This document shows, in pieces, positions 1 through 6,645 of a stretch of 10,294 bases of DNA; position 1 is the stretch's first letter; each line of letters opens with the position of its first letter. The notes under the pieces are model-generated. The model saw only the letters and a program-made list of their open reading frames with translations, had not been told where the DNA came from and searched no databases. This DNA comes from Brachybacterium sp. (GTDB lineage: Bacteria; Actinomycetota; Actinomycetes; Actinomycetales; Dermabacteraceae). The position numbers and the translations under genes are program-made. The stretch spans positions 1 through 10,294 of the forward strand of contig DAHVRS010000118.1 in assembly GCA_027322375.1 (NCBI GenBank), read 5' to 3'.

Positions 1-43
1 TTCATGTCTGGCAGGCGGCTTGAAAGTTCGGTTTTCAGGGAAT

Positions 44-78
44 GGGGAGCGGGGAGTGGGGAGTGGGGTGCGGGGTGC
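44..78 (+). repeat. Five tandem G-rich heptamers (potential G-quadruplex)
   Basis: Five consecutive 7-base units, GGGGAGC, GGGGAGT, GGGGAGT, GGGGTGC and GGGGTGC, each open with exactly four G's separated by three bases. A degenerate sixth unit, GGCGGAT, follows. Five G4 runs with 3-base loops fit the standard G-quadruplex pattern on the + strand, the coding strand of the dehydratase at 204. The tract ends 126 bases before that start codon. No gene covers it convincingly. It may be a simple-sequence expansion with no function. Confidence 0.75.
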
Positions 79-103
79 GGCGGATGCTGGGATGGGACGG
101 GGG

Positions 104-118
104 AATGGTGTTACCTTT
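104..118. promoter_or_regulatory. Candidate GntR/FadR-type operator upstream of the IlvD/Edd dehydratase
   Basis: Bases 104-118 read AATGGTGTTACCTTT, a near-perfect palindrome (AAxGGT-N3-ACCxTT). It resembles the TGGT-N3-ACCA / TNGT-N3-ACNA consensus known for FadR-subfamily (FCD) regulators. It sits 86 bases before the ATG at 204, and a FadR-type regulator is encoded at 5875-6567. That this regulator binds here is inference. I did not find the same GGT-N3-ACC pattern in the other two control regions of the window, which weakens the link. Confidence 0.4.
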
Positions 119-203
119 TGCGTGACGCGTGCCACCGGCGCCCCACCGTCGGGGCTGTGCCGTCGGCCGTGAGAGACCGCAGCCCCCTGGAGAGGACCCC
201 GCC

Positions 204-1922
204 ATGTCGACCCTGCGCAGCGCCCAGTGGTACGTGGGAGACGACCGCAACGCCTACATCCACCGTGCCTGGATGCGGCGCGGCCTGCCCGCCGATGCCT
301 TCGATGGCACCCGCCCCCACATCGCGATCGCGAACACCGCCAGCGCCCTCGTACCCTGCAACATGCACCTCACCGAGGTGGCGCGCTCCGTCGCGGACGG
401 CGTCCATGAGGCCGGCGGCATCCCGCTGGAGATGCCGGTGATGGGCCTCGGCGAGACGCTCGTGCGCCCCACCGCGATGCTCTGGCGCAACCTCGCCGCG
501 ATGCAGATGGAGGAGATGCTGCGCGCGAACCCGGTGGATGCCGTGGTGCTGCTGGGCGGCTGCGACAAGACGATCCCGTCCCTGCTCATGGCCGCGGCAT
601 CCGTGGGCATCCCCGCGCTCGTCGTCCCCGGCGGGCCGATGCTGTCGGGCACCTTCCGCGGCAAGCCGCTGGGCTGCGGGACCGACGTGTGGAAGCTCAG
701 CGAGGATGTGCGCGGTGGCGGGATGAGCGAGGAGGACTTCCTGGCCTCCGAATCCTCGATGATCCGCTCCAAGGGCCACTGCAACACGATGGGCACCGCC
801 TCGACGATGGGCCTGGTCGCCGAGGCGCTCGGCATGGTCATGCCGGGCCTCGCCGGCACCCCCGGCCCTGACGCACGCCTGCTCGAGGGCGCGCACATGA
901 GCGGCCGGCGCATCGTCGAGATGGTCGCCGAGGACCTCACCCCGGAGAAGGTCATCACCGAGGCGTCGATGCACAACGCGATCGTCGCGCTCGCCGCGAT
1001 CGGCGGCTCCACGAACGCCGTCGTCCACCTCCTCGCCATCGCGGGACGCCTGGGCCTGGAGACGAGCCTCGACGACTTCGACCGCCTCGGTGCGGACGTC
1101 CCGCTGCTGGTGAACTTCCAGCCTTCCGGTGCCCACCTCATGGACGACCTCTTCCGCGCCGGCGGCTTCCAGGCCGTGCTGCGGGAAGTGCAGGATCTGC
1201 TGGACCCGGGCGCGCTCACCATCTCCGGCCGCCCCCTCGTGGACCATCTCGACAAGGCCCGCACCTGGGATCACGACGTCATCAGCCCTCGCGAGGAGCC
1301 GCTGCAGGAGAAGGCCGGGATCGCCGTGCTGCGCGGCAGTCTCGCGCCCGGCGGCGCGATCGTGAAGCCGTCGGCCGCGACCCCCGGGCTGCTGCAGCAC
1401 CGCGGTCCCGCGGTCGTCTTCGACTCGATCGAGGACTTCCACGCCCGCATCGACGATCCGGGCCTCGAGGTCGACGAGAACTCGGTGCTGATCCTGCGCG
1501 GCTGCGGCCCGAAGGGCTATCCCGGCATGCCCGAGGTCTCGAACATGCCCCTGCCGCGGAAGCTGCTCGAGCGCGGCGTGCGGGACATGGTCCGCATCTG
1601 CGACGGCCGCATGAGCGGCACCGCCTACGGCACCGTCATCCTGCACGTGGTCCCCGAGGCGGCCGACGGCGGGCCGCTGGCCCTCGTGCGCACCGGCGAC
1701 ATGATCGTGCTGGACGTCGCGGCCAGGCGCCTGGATGTGGATGTCGACCCGGCCGAGCTCGCCGTCCGCGCCCCGAGCGAGGCGACCGTCAACGCCCTCG
1801 CACGGCCCGAGCGCGGCTGGGCGAAGCTCTACGTCGAGCACGTGACTCCGGCGAGCACCGGCGCGGACCTCGACTTCCTCGTCGGCGCGAGCGGCCACGA
1901 GGTCACGCGCGAGTCGCACTGA
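204..1922 (+). CDS. IlvD/Edd-family sugar-acid dehydratase (L-arabinonate dehydratase-like)
   Basis: A 572-residue Fe-S dehydratase of the IlvD/Edd family, which converts an aldonic acid to a 2-keto-3-deoxy acid. Visible family residues are three cysteines placed as [2Fe-2S] ligands: C52 (PCNMHL), C120 (GGCDKT) and C193 (HCNTMG). D121 and K122 fit the metal site with its carbamylated lysine. The RMSGTAYGT motif near 469-477 carries the likely catalytic serine S471. Length and the N-terminal layout fit pentonate/hexonate dehydratases better than biosynthetic IlvD. I chose ATG 204 because GAGAGGA lies just upstream (190-196); the 25-codon extension to 129 is proline/arginine-rich and unlike the family. 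In this fucose locus the substrate may be L-fuconate, D-arabinonate or L-galactonate, which share stereochemistry that L-fucose enzymes often accept. The substrate is inferred and the family is confident. A 284-base gap separates it from the next operon, so it is probably its own transcript. Confidence 0.88.
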   Translation: MSTLRSAQWYVGDDRNAYIHRAWMRRGLPADAFDGTRPHIAIANTASALVPCNMHLTEVARSVADGVHEAGGIPLEMPVMGLGETLVRPTAMLWRNLAAMQMEEMLRANPVDAVVLLGGCDKTIPSLLMAAASVGIPALVVPGGPMLSGTFRGKPLGCGTDVWKLSEDVRGGGMSEEDFLASESSMIRSKGHCNTMGTASTMGLVAEALGMVMPGLAGTPGPDARLLEGAHMSGRRIVEMVAEDLTPEKVITEASMHNAIVALAAIGGSTNAVVHLLAIAGRLGLETSLDDFDRLGADVPLLVNFQPSGAHLMDDLFRAGGFQAVLREVQDLLDPGALTISGRPLVDHLDKARTWDHDVISPREEPLQEKAGIAVLRGSLAPGGAIVKPSAATPGLLQHRGPAVVFDSIEDFHARIDDPGLEVDENSVLILRGCGPKGYPGMPEVSNMPLPRKLLERGVRDMVRICDGRMSGTAYGTVILHVVPEAADGGPLALVRTGDMIVLDVAARRLDVDVDPAELAVRAPSEATVNALARPERGWAKLYVEHVTPASTGADLDFLVGASGHEVTRESH

Positions 1923-1992
1923 GCCCGTCGCCCCGCTAGTCCGTCGGCCGGCTGGTTCATCGGGCCCGAGCTCGCCGGTCAGTCGGCCAGAC

Positions 1993-2016
1993 GCCGCGCG
2001 TTCCTCCCCGCGCGGC
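1993..2016 (+). terminator. Hairpin, candidate terminator after the IlvD/Edd dehydratase
   Basis: A perfect 8-bp GC stem (GCCGCGCG at 1993-2000 pairing with CGCGCGGC at 2009-2016) encloses an 8-base loop, 70 bases after the stop codon at 1922. It is followed only by TCCTTACC rather than a real U tract, so it may be a weak intrinsic terminator of the kind common in high-GC actinobacteria, or simply a processing hairpin. Confidence 0.42.
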
Positions 2017-2076
2017 TCCTTACCGCTCCGATGATTCCTCGCTTTCCCCACATCACTGGCGCCCCCGCCCTGCCAC

Positions 2077-2106
2077 TTGACGTGACGGGGCGGGGGGAGC
2101 AATGAT
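2077..2106 (+). promoter_or_regulatory. Candidate promoter of the fuconate dehydratase operon
   Basis: TTGACG (2077-2082) and AATGAT (2101-2106, four of six matches to TATAAT) are separated by 18 bases, about 100 bases before the ATG at 2207. Position and spacing suit a housekeeping sigma promoter. The operator-like element at 2112-2144 would then lie at or just after the transcription start, a usual place for a repressor. Confidence 0.4.
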
Positions 2107-2111
2107 GTGCG

Positions 2112-2144
2112 CACCCGAAAGATCCGATGTCTACTCGGGTGGGT
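2112..2144. promoter_or_regulatory. Operator-like element in the fuconate dehydratase leader
   Basis: A perfect 7-bp inverted repeat, CACCCGA (2112-2118) and TCGGGTG (2135-2141), encloses TCCGATGTCT (2123-2132). That 10-mer recurs exactly at 6646-6655 upstream of the GntR gene. GATGTCTAC recurs in inverted orientation at 6787-6795 upstream of the importer. The element lies about 63-95 bases before the ATG at 2207, at a distance similar to the other two copies from their genes. The shared sequence suggests one regulator, probably the GntR protein at 5875-6567, controlling the whole locus. Confidence 0.5.
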
Positions 2145-2154
2145 CGCCGCATCG

Positions 2155-2181
2155 CCGCGGCGGTGCCACCCCGCGGCACCG
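2155..2181 (+). other. Leader hairpin with alternative pairing upstream of the fuconate dehydratase
   Basis: CGGTGCC (2161-2167) pairs perfectly with GGCACCG (2175-2181) around a 7-base loop, ending 25 bases before the start codon. The self-complementary hexamer CCGCGG occurs at 2155-2160 and again at 2171-2176, so a second stem that excludes the first is possible. In DNA this GC-rich, such stems are common by chance. No riboswitch family is recognised. Confidence 0.3.
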
Positions 2182-2206
2182 GTTCCCAGCCAGGAGAGAC
2201 GCCTCG

Positions 2207-3540
2207 ATGAGCACCTTCACCGCCCTGGATGTCCAGGACGTCCGCTTCCCCACCAGCCGCGACCTGTCCGGGTCCGATGCGATGAACCGGGACCCGGACT
2301 ACTCGGCCGCGTATCTCACCGTGCGCACCGACGCGGGGGACGCCGGCACCTCGCTGGTGTTCACGATCGGCCGCGGCAATGACGTGCAGGGCGCCGCGAT
2401 CAGCGCGCTCGCCTCGCATCTGCTGGGCCGTAACGTCGAGGAGGTCCTCGCAGACCTCGGCGGACTGCACCGCGCCCTCAGCTACGACTCGCAGCTGCGC
2501 TGGCTGGGCCCCGAGAAGGGCGTGATGACCATGGCGATCGGCGCGGTCGTCAACGCCCTGTGGGACCTGCGCGCCCGCCGCGAGGGCAAGCCTCTGTGGC
2601 TCACCCTCGCCTCCCTCAGCCCCGAGGAGCTGCTGGACCTCGTGGATCTGCGCTATCTCGAGGACGTCCTCAGCCGTGAGGAGGCCCTCGAGATCCTCCG
2701 CCGCGGTGCGGAGGGCAAGGAGGAGCGGATCACAGCGCTGCGGGAGAACGGCGTCCCCGCCTACACCACCACCCCCGGCTGGCTGGGCTACAGCGACGAG
2801 AAGCTCACTCGGCTCCTGCATGAGGCGCGCGAGGACGGCTTCACCATGGTCAAGCTCAAGGTGGGCGCTGATCCCGCCGATGATGCGCGCCGCATGCGCA
2901 TCGCTCGCGAGGTCATGGGGCCGGACTACCCGATCGCGACCGACGCCAACCAGCGCTGGGACACTACCGAGGCGATCGAGGCGATCCGTGCGCTCGCCCC
3001 CCACGACCCGTACTGGATCGAGGAGCCCACCTACCCCGACGACGTCCTCGCCCACGCCGCGATCCGCGAGGCCGTCGCGCCGATCCGCATCGCCACCGGT
3101 GAGCAGGGCGCGAACCGGATCCTGTTCAAGCAGCTCCTCCAGGCCGGCGCCATCGACGTGCTCCAGGCCGACGCGACCCGCGTCGCCGGGATCAGCGAGA
3201 ACCTCGCGATCCTCCTGCTCGCGGCGAAGTTCGACGTGCCCGTCTGCCCGCACGCGGGCGGGGTGGGGCTGTGCGAGATGGTCCAGCACATCGCCTTCCT
3301 CGACGCGGTCGCGATCGCGGGCGACGACGAGCGGCGCCGCATCGAGTTCGTCGACCACCTCCACCAGCATTTCGAGGTGCCGGTCCGGATCGAGCGCGGC
3401 TCCTACATGCCGCCCGAGCAGCCCGGCGGCGGCGCCCGATGCACGAGGCCTCCGTGCGCGACCACCTCTTCCCGGACGGCCCCGTCTGGCAGGAGATCGC
3501 CGCGGCCGACGGCGCCCTCGCGGGCTCCGTCGCCGGCTGA
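2207..3540 (+). CDS. fucD: L-fuconate dehydratase, enolase superfamily (apparent 1-base frameshift near 3431-3438)
   Basis: Dehydrates L-fuconate to 2-keto-3-deoxy-L-fuconate. Active-site residues of the family are in place: K216/K218 (KLK), metal ligands D246 (TDANQ), E272 (WIEEP) and E299 (GEQGA), and the D322/H349 dyad (QADATR; CPHAGG). From memory these sit about two residues from their counterparts in Xanthomonas FucD. The ATG at 2207 follows AGGAGAG. The 2207 frame is good through [11 protein letters not shown] (to about 3436), then turns into arginine/proline-rich sequence. The expected C-terminus, beginning [17 protein letters not shown], is in another frame from 3439 to a TGA at 3538-3540. 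One added base in 3431-3438 would restore a 444-residue protein, close to the family length of about 441. The cause may be a sequencing error in the GC tract or a real deletion. If real, the product loses its last ~35 residues, or fuses to the mutarotase because the unshifted frame stays open to 3976. First gene of a four-gene operon. Confidence 0.9.
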
Positions 3541-3619
3541 GCACTGCCGAGCCTCTGTCAGGCCGTCTGACCGCCCGCCCCTCTGCTTGACTGACTTTCC
3601 CGCCCCGAGAGGACCCCGC

Positions 3620-3976
3620 ATGGAACGGATCGCCCTGCACACCCGCATCGCCCCAGGTCACGAGGAGGACTACGATCGCGAGCACGCCCGGATCCCCGAC
3701 GCGCTCGACACCGCGCTGCGTCGCGCCGGCGTGCACAGCTGGCGGATCTGGCGCGACGGCCGCGACATCTTCCACGTGCTCGAGGTCGAGGACTACCGCG
3801 CGATGCGCCACGCCCTCGCCGAGGATCCCGCCTACCAGGCCTGGCAGAAGCACATCAACCAGTTCCTCGAGGTCGTGGACGACTACGGCGGCGAGGACTC
3901 GGGGATCCAGCCCGTCTGGTCCCTGCCCGGGACCCCTGCAGAGACGCCCACTGGGCAGGACGGAGGCGCAGCATGA
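3620..3976 (+). CDS. L-rhamnose/L-fucose mutarotase (DUF718 / RhaM family)
   Basis: A 118-residue protein of the small ferredoxin-fold mutarotase family typified by E. coli YiiL (RhaM, about 104 residues), which interconverts alpha and beta anomers of a deoxysugar. Y18 and H22 sit in the same place as in YiiL, where they lie in the active site, and the W75 region (YQAWQKH) fits the conserved C-terminal segment. The family's WPE after the histidine is replaced by IPDAL, so substrate preference may differ. With fuconate dehydratase and fucose dehydrogenase as neighbours, L-fucose is the likely sugar. The last ~20 residues are a non-conserved tail. ATG 3620 follows GAGAGGA (3607-3613). Its stop overlaps the next start by four bases (ATGA, 3973-3976), so translation is probably coupled. 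No in-frame stop separates it from the upstream unshifted dehydratase frame. Confidence 0.85.
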   Translation: MERIALHTRIAPGHEEDYDREHARIPDALDTALRRAGVHSWRIWRDGRDIFHVLEVEDYRAMRHALAEDPAYQAWQKHINQFLEVVDDYGGEDSGIQPVWSLPGTPAETPTGQDGGAA

Positions 3977-4950
3977 GCACGCCCGCACCGCTCGAGCTGC
4001 CGCGCCTCGGCTTCGGCGCCGCCCAGCTCGGCAACCTCTACCGCGTCACCACCGACGAAGAGGCCGCAGGCGCCGTCAACGCCGCGTGGGAGGGCGGGAT
4101 CCGCTACTTCGACACCGCCCCGCACTACGGCGTGGGCACCTCGGAGCGGCGCCTCGGCGCACTGCTCGCGGACAAGCCCCGCGACGAGTACGTGCTCTCC
4201 ACCAAGGTGGGGCGCCTGCTCCGCCCCGGCCCAGGCACCGGCGACGACATGGCCAGCGGCTTCGCCGTCCCCGACGATGTGGTCCGCGAATGGGACTACT
4301 CCGAGGCGGGCGTGCGCCGCTCCCACCAGGAGTCCCTCGAACGCCTCGGCCTGGACCGCATCGACCTGCTCCTCGCCCACGATCCCGAGGAGGGGCCGGA
4401 GGATCAGGCGATCGAGGAGGGCCTGCCCGCGCTCGCGAGAATGCGGGAGGAGGGGCTGGTCCGCGCCGTCGGCGTCGGCTCCAAGGACGCGGACGTCCTC
4501 ACCCGCGCGGTCCGCACCGGGCACGTGGACATGGTGATGCTCTCGGGCCGCTACACCCTGCTCGAGCAGGCCGCCTCCCGCGAGCTGCGCGAGGAGTGCG
4601 AAGCGCGCGGCGTCGGCATCATCGCGGTCTCCGTCTTCAACTCGGGCCTCCTCGCCCAGCACCAGGTCCCCGAGGACGCCCACTACGAGTACGGCAAGGC
4701 CCCGACGGCGATGCTCGAGCGTGCCCGGGAGCTCGCCGCGCTCGCCGAGCGCCACGGCGTCACGCTCCCGGATCTCGCCGCGCAGTACCCGCTGCGCCAC
4801 CCCGCGGTGCGCTCGGTCGCCCTCGGGATGCGCACCGCCGCGCAGGTCCGCTCCAACCTCGAGCGCATGGCCGCGCCCGTGCCCGAGGCGGCCTGGGCCG
4901 AGATCGCCCAGCTCGAGCACGAGGCATCGGCCGACGGGGACGCGTCATGA
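3973..4950 (+). CDS. Aldo/keto reductase, L-fucose (D-threo-aldose) 1-dehydrogenase type
   Basis: A 325-residue aldo/keto reductase expected to oxidise L-fucose at C1 to L-fuconolactone with NAD(P)+ in the cytoplasm. The catalytic tetrad is complete: D47 and Y52 (YFDTAPHYG), K78 (STKVG) and H136 (LAHDP). The opening [13 protein letters not shown] and the [18 protein letters not shown] block are typical of the D-threo-aldose 1-dehydrogenase / pyridoxal dehydrogenase branch, and length is normal for it. GGAGG (3962-3966) lies six bases before the ATG, which overlaps the mutarotase stop (ATGA). The 3' end overlaps the lactonase start in the same ATGA manner. Enzymes of this branch often also accept D-arabinose, L-galactose and L-xylose, so the pathway may be broader than fucose. 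Pyridoxal 4-dehydrogenase is the main alternative; the neighbours argue against it. Confidence 0.87.
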   Translation: MSTPAPLELPRLGFGAAQLGNLYRVTTDEEAAGAVNAAWEGGIRYFDTAPHYGVGTSERRLGALLADKPRDEYVLSTKVGRLLRPGPGTGDDMASGFAVPDDVVREWDYSEAGVRRSHQESLERLGLDRIDLLLAHDPEEGPEDQAIEEGLPALARMREEGLVRAVGVGSKDADVLTRAVRTGHVDMVMLSGRYTLLEQAASRELREECEARGVGIIAVSVFNSGLLAQHQVPEDAHYEYGKAPTAMLERARELAALAERHGVTLPDLAAQYPLRHPAVRSVALGMRTAAQVRSNLERMAAPVPEAAWAEIAQLEHEASADGDAS

Positions 4951-5870
4951 CGTCGGACCCTGCGACCGACGGGGCCGTCGCGCCGGACGGAACGGAAGGC
5001 GTCGTGCAGGGCCCGGTCACCGACACCCACCTGCACCTCTGGGACCTCACGCAGAGCTCTTACGCGTGGCTCGCCGGCGCCCCCGAACCGCTGCGTCGCA
5101 CCGTCGGGATCGAGGACGTGCGCGAGGACCTGCGCGCCCTCGGCGTCACCCGCGTGGTGCTCGTCCAGGCGGACGACACCGCCGAGGACACCGCCCACCT
5201 GCAGGCCACCGCTCGGGCGATCGAGGCCGACGGCCGCCTCGCCCGCGCCGACGTGGTCGGATGGCTGCCGCTCATGGACCCGGACGCGGTCCGCGCCGCG
5301 CTCGCCGAGCCCGCCCGCACCGCGCATCTCGTGGGCGTGCGCCATCTCGTGCACGACGAGCCCGACCCCGGCTTCCTGGACCGGCCCCAGGTGGCCCGCT
5401 CCCTGGACCTCCTCGCTGAGGCGGGCCTGCCGCTGGATGTGCCCGACGCCTTCGAGCGCCACATGGCGCAGGTGGTGCGGATCGCCCAGCGCCATCCCGG
5501 TCTCACGGTGGTCCTCGACCACCTCGGGAAGCCCCCGCTCGGCGACCCTGCAGCGATGCGTCGCTGGGAGGAGCAGATCGCCGCGATCGCGACCCGTCCG
5601 AACGTCGTCGCGAAGCTGTCCGGGCTTGCGACCAGCGGCGATGGGGACTTCGCGGACGCTCTCGACCGTGCCCGCGCCCTGTTCGGGACGGATCGGCTGA
5701 TGGTCGGCTCGGACTGGCCGATCGCGCCGCGGGCGCTCGATGTCTCCTCCGGCTTCGCGCCGCTGCTCGCGCAGGTCCGCACCTGGGAGGCGGCCGACGT
5801 CGTCGCCGTCACCCACGAGACCGCCGCGCGGGTCTACCGCCGCCTCGGCGAGGAGGCCCCGTCGGCCTGA
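4947..5870 (+). CDS. Amidohydrolase-family L-fuconolactonase
   Basis: A 307-residue protein of the Amidohydrolase_2 family (COG3618), expected to hydrolyse L-fucono-1,5-lactone to L-fuconate. The HxH metal motif is at H28/H30 (TDTHLHLWD). The GVRHLVHDEPDP segment, the VVLDHLGKPP strand, KLSGL, and the closing GSDWP with its conserved aspartate are typical of fuconolactonase-type members. The first ~22 residues are an extra, low-complexity lead before the usual start of the fold. ATG 4947 overlaps the preceding stop by four bases (4947-4950), so it is translationally coupled; no longer start is credible, because upstream sequence in this frame is a shadow of the reductase gene. Last gene of the operon. 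Its stop lies only four bases from the stop of the convergent GntR gene. Confidence 0.86.
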   Translation: MTSDPATDGAVAPDGTEGVVQGPVTDTHLHLWDLTQSSYAWLAGAPEPLRRTVGIEDVREDLRALGVTRVVLVQADDTAEDTAHLQATARAIEADGRLARADVVGWLPLMDPDAVRAALAEPARTAHLVGVRHLVHDEPDPGFLDRPQVARSLDLLAEAGLPLDVPDAFERHMAQVVRIAQRHPGLTVVLDHLGKPPLGDPAAMRRWEEQIAAIATRPNVVAKLSGLATSGDGDFADALDRARALFGTDRLMVGSDWPIAPRALDVSSGFAPLLAQVRTWEAADVVAVTHETAARVYRRLGEEAPSA

Positions 5871-5874
5871 GCGA

Positions 5875-6567
5875 TCACTCCGCGGGCGGCTCACCCTCGT
5901 GCAGCAGCCACGACTCGACGCCAGCGACATGCGCCGCCGCGTAGATGCGGGCGAGGTCCGGGCGGCGGGACTTCAGCGCGTCGAGGATCCGGCGATGCTC
6001 GGACAGGGTCCGCTCCACGGCGGAGCCGTCGGTGAGCCCGCGCCAGATCCGGGCCCGCGCAGTGGAGCCGCCCAGGCTGTCCAGCAGGGTGCTCAGGTAG
6101 TCGTTGGGGCAGCGGTCGTTGATCAGGCGGTGGAAGGCGACGTCCGCCTCGACGAGCTCCTCGATCCCGGAGCTCGCATCGATGTCCTCCATGATCCGCT
6201 CCAGCTGCGCGAAGTCCTCGTCGGTGAGGTGCAGGCACGCCTGTTCGACGGCGACCGGCTCGAGCAGTCGTCGGATCTCCAGGATCTCGACGTAGCTCGC
6301 GTCCTGGTGCAGATCCAGGACGAAGGCGAGGGATTCCAGCAGCTGTTCCGGCTCGAGCGCGGTGACATAGGTGCCATCGCCCTGGCGCACATCCAGCACT
6401 CGGATCACCGACAGGGCCTTCACTGCTTCACGCAGCGAGTTGCGGGAGACGCCGATCCGCTCGGACAGCTCCTTCTCCGGCGGCAGCCGATCCCCGGGCT
6501 TCAGCGTGCCCTCCACCACCATCTGCTTGATCGCGGTGATCGCACGATCGGTAACGGCAGAAGCCAT
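5875..6567 (-). CDS. FadR-subfamily GntR transcriptional regulator (FCD domain)
   Basis: A 230-residue DNA-binding regulator. Residues ~5-70 form the GntR winged helix, with the signature PPEKELSERIGVSRNSLREAVKAL around 29-52 and the RQGDGTYV wing. Residues ~75-220 are an all-helical FCD ligand domain with its metal ligands in place: D142 and H146 (ADVAFHRLI), H191 (SEHRRI) and H213 (AAHVAG). FCD regulators usually sense small organic or sugar acids, so L-fuconate or 2-keto-3-deoxy-fuconate are plausible effectors (inference). The start at 6567 is preceded by AGAAGGGA; a longer reading to 6639 adds 24 unlike residues. It is divergent from the importer across a control region with mirrored elements, which suggests autoregulation and control of transport. 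One of those elements recurs before the fuconate dehydratase operon. The gene ends four bases from the lactonase stop. Confidence 0.92.
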   Translation of the reverse strand: MASAVTDRAITAIKQMVVEGTLKPGDRLPPEKELSERIGVSRNSLREAVKALSVIRVLDVRQGDGTYVTALEPEQLLESLAFVLDLHQDASYVEILEIRRLLEPVAVEQACLHLTDEDFAQLERIMEDIDASSGIEELVEADVAFHRLINDRCPNDYLSTLLDSLGGSTARARIWRGLTDGSAVERTLSEHRRILDALKSRRPDLARIYAAAHVAGVESWLLHEGEPPAE

Positions 6568-6645
6568 CTCGTCCCTTCTTCCTGCCAGCACCTGTGTGAG
6601 GGGCTCGGCGTCATGTCGCGACACGGCACCGCGACACACCGGTAG

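Noticed and set aside
19..39. Hairpin CTTGAAA / TTTCAGG as a terminator of an upstream gene
   Set aside because: Seven weak pairs including a G-T pair and no T tract; no upstream gene is visible.
129..203. A 25-codon N-terminal extension of the IlvD/Edd dehydratase
   Set aside because: It is P/R-rich with no ribosome binding site before it, whereas ATG 204 has GAGAGGA and starts like the family.
204..1922. Calling the first gene biosynthetic dihydroxy-acid dehydratase (ilvD)
   Set aside because: Its N-terminal pattern and its fucose-locus context fit the sugar-acid branch; no isoleucine/valine genes are nearby.
111..2114. 667-codon minus-strand open frame opposite the IlvD/Edd dehydratase
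   Set aside because: It is the antisense shadow of a clear family gene in GC-rich DNA, with low-complexity R/A/G/H-rich content and no recognisable domain.
3431..3440. Programmed -1 ribosomal frameshift in the fuconate dehydratase
   Set aside because: No canonical slippery heptamer is present and the family does not use frameshifting; a sequencing error or deletion is simpler.
3557..3571. GTCAG/CTGAC hairpin between the fuconate dehydratase and mutarotase
   Set aside because: Only five pairs with no T tract; too weak to call a terminator within an operon.
1979..3988. 669-codon minus-strand open frame opposite the fuconate dehydratase and mutarotase
   Set aside because: Antisense shadow; composition is biased and no motif is visible, while the plus-strand genes have complete active sites.
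3883..5930. Long minus-strand open frames opposite the reductase and lactonase
   Set aside because: Shadows of two genes with intact catalytic motifs, and no ribosome binding site or family signature of their own.
6614..6623. Perfect palindrome TGTCGCGACA as a regulator operator
   Set aside because: It is a single 10-base palindrome in the GntR leader that is not repeated at the other promoters; chance is likely at this base composition.
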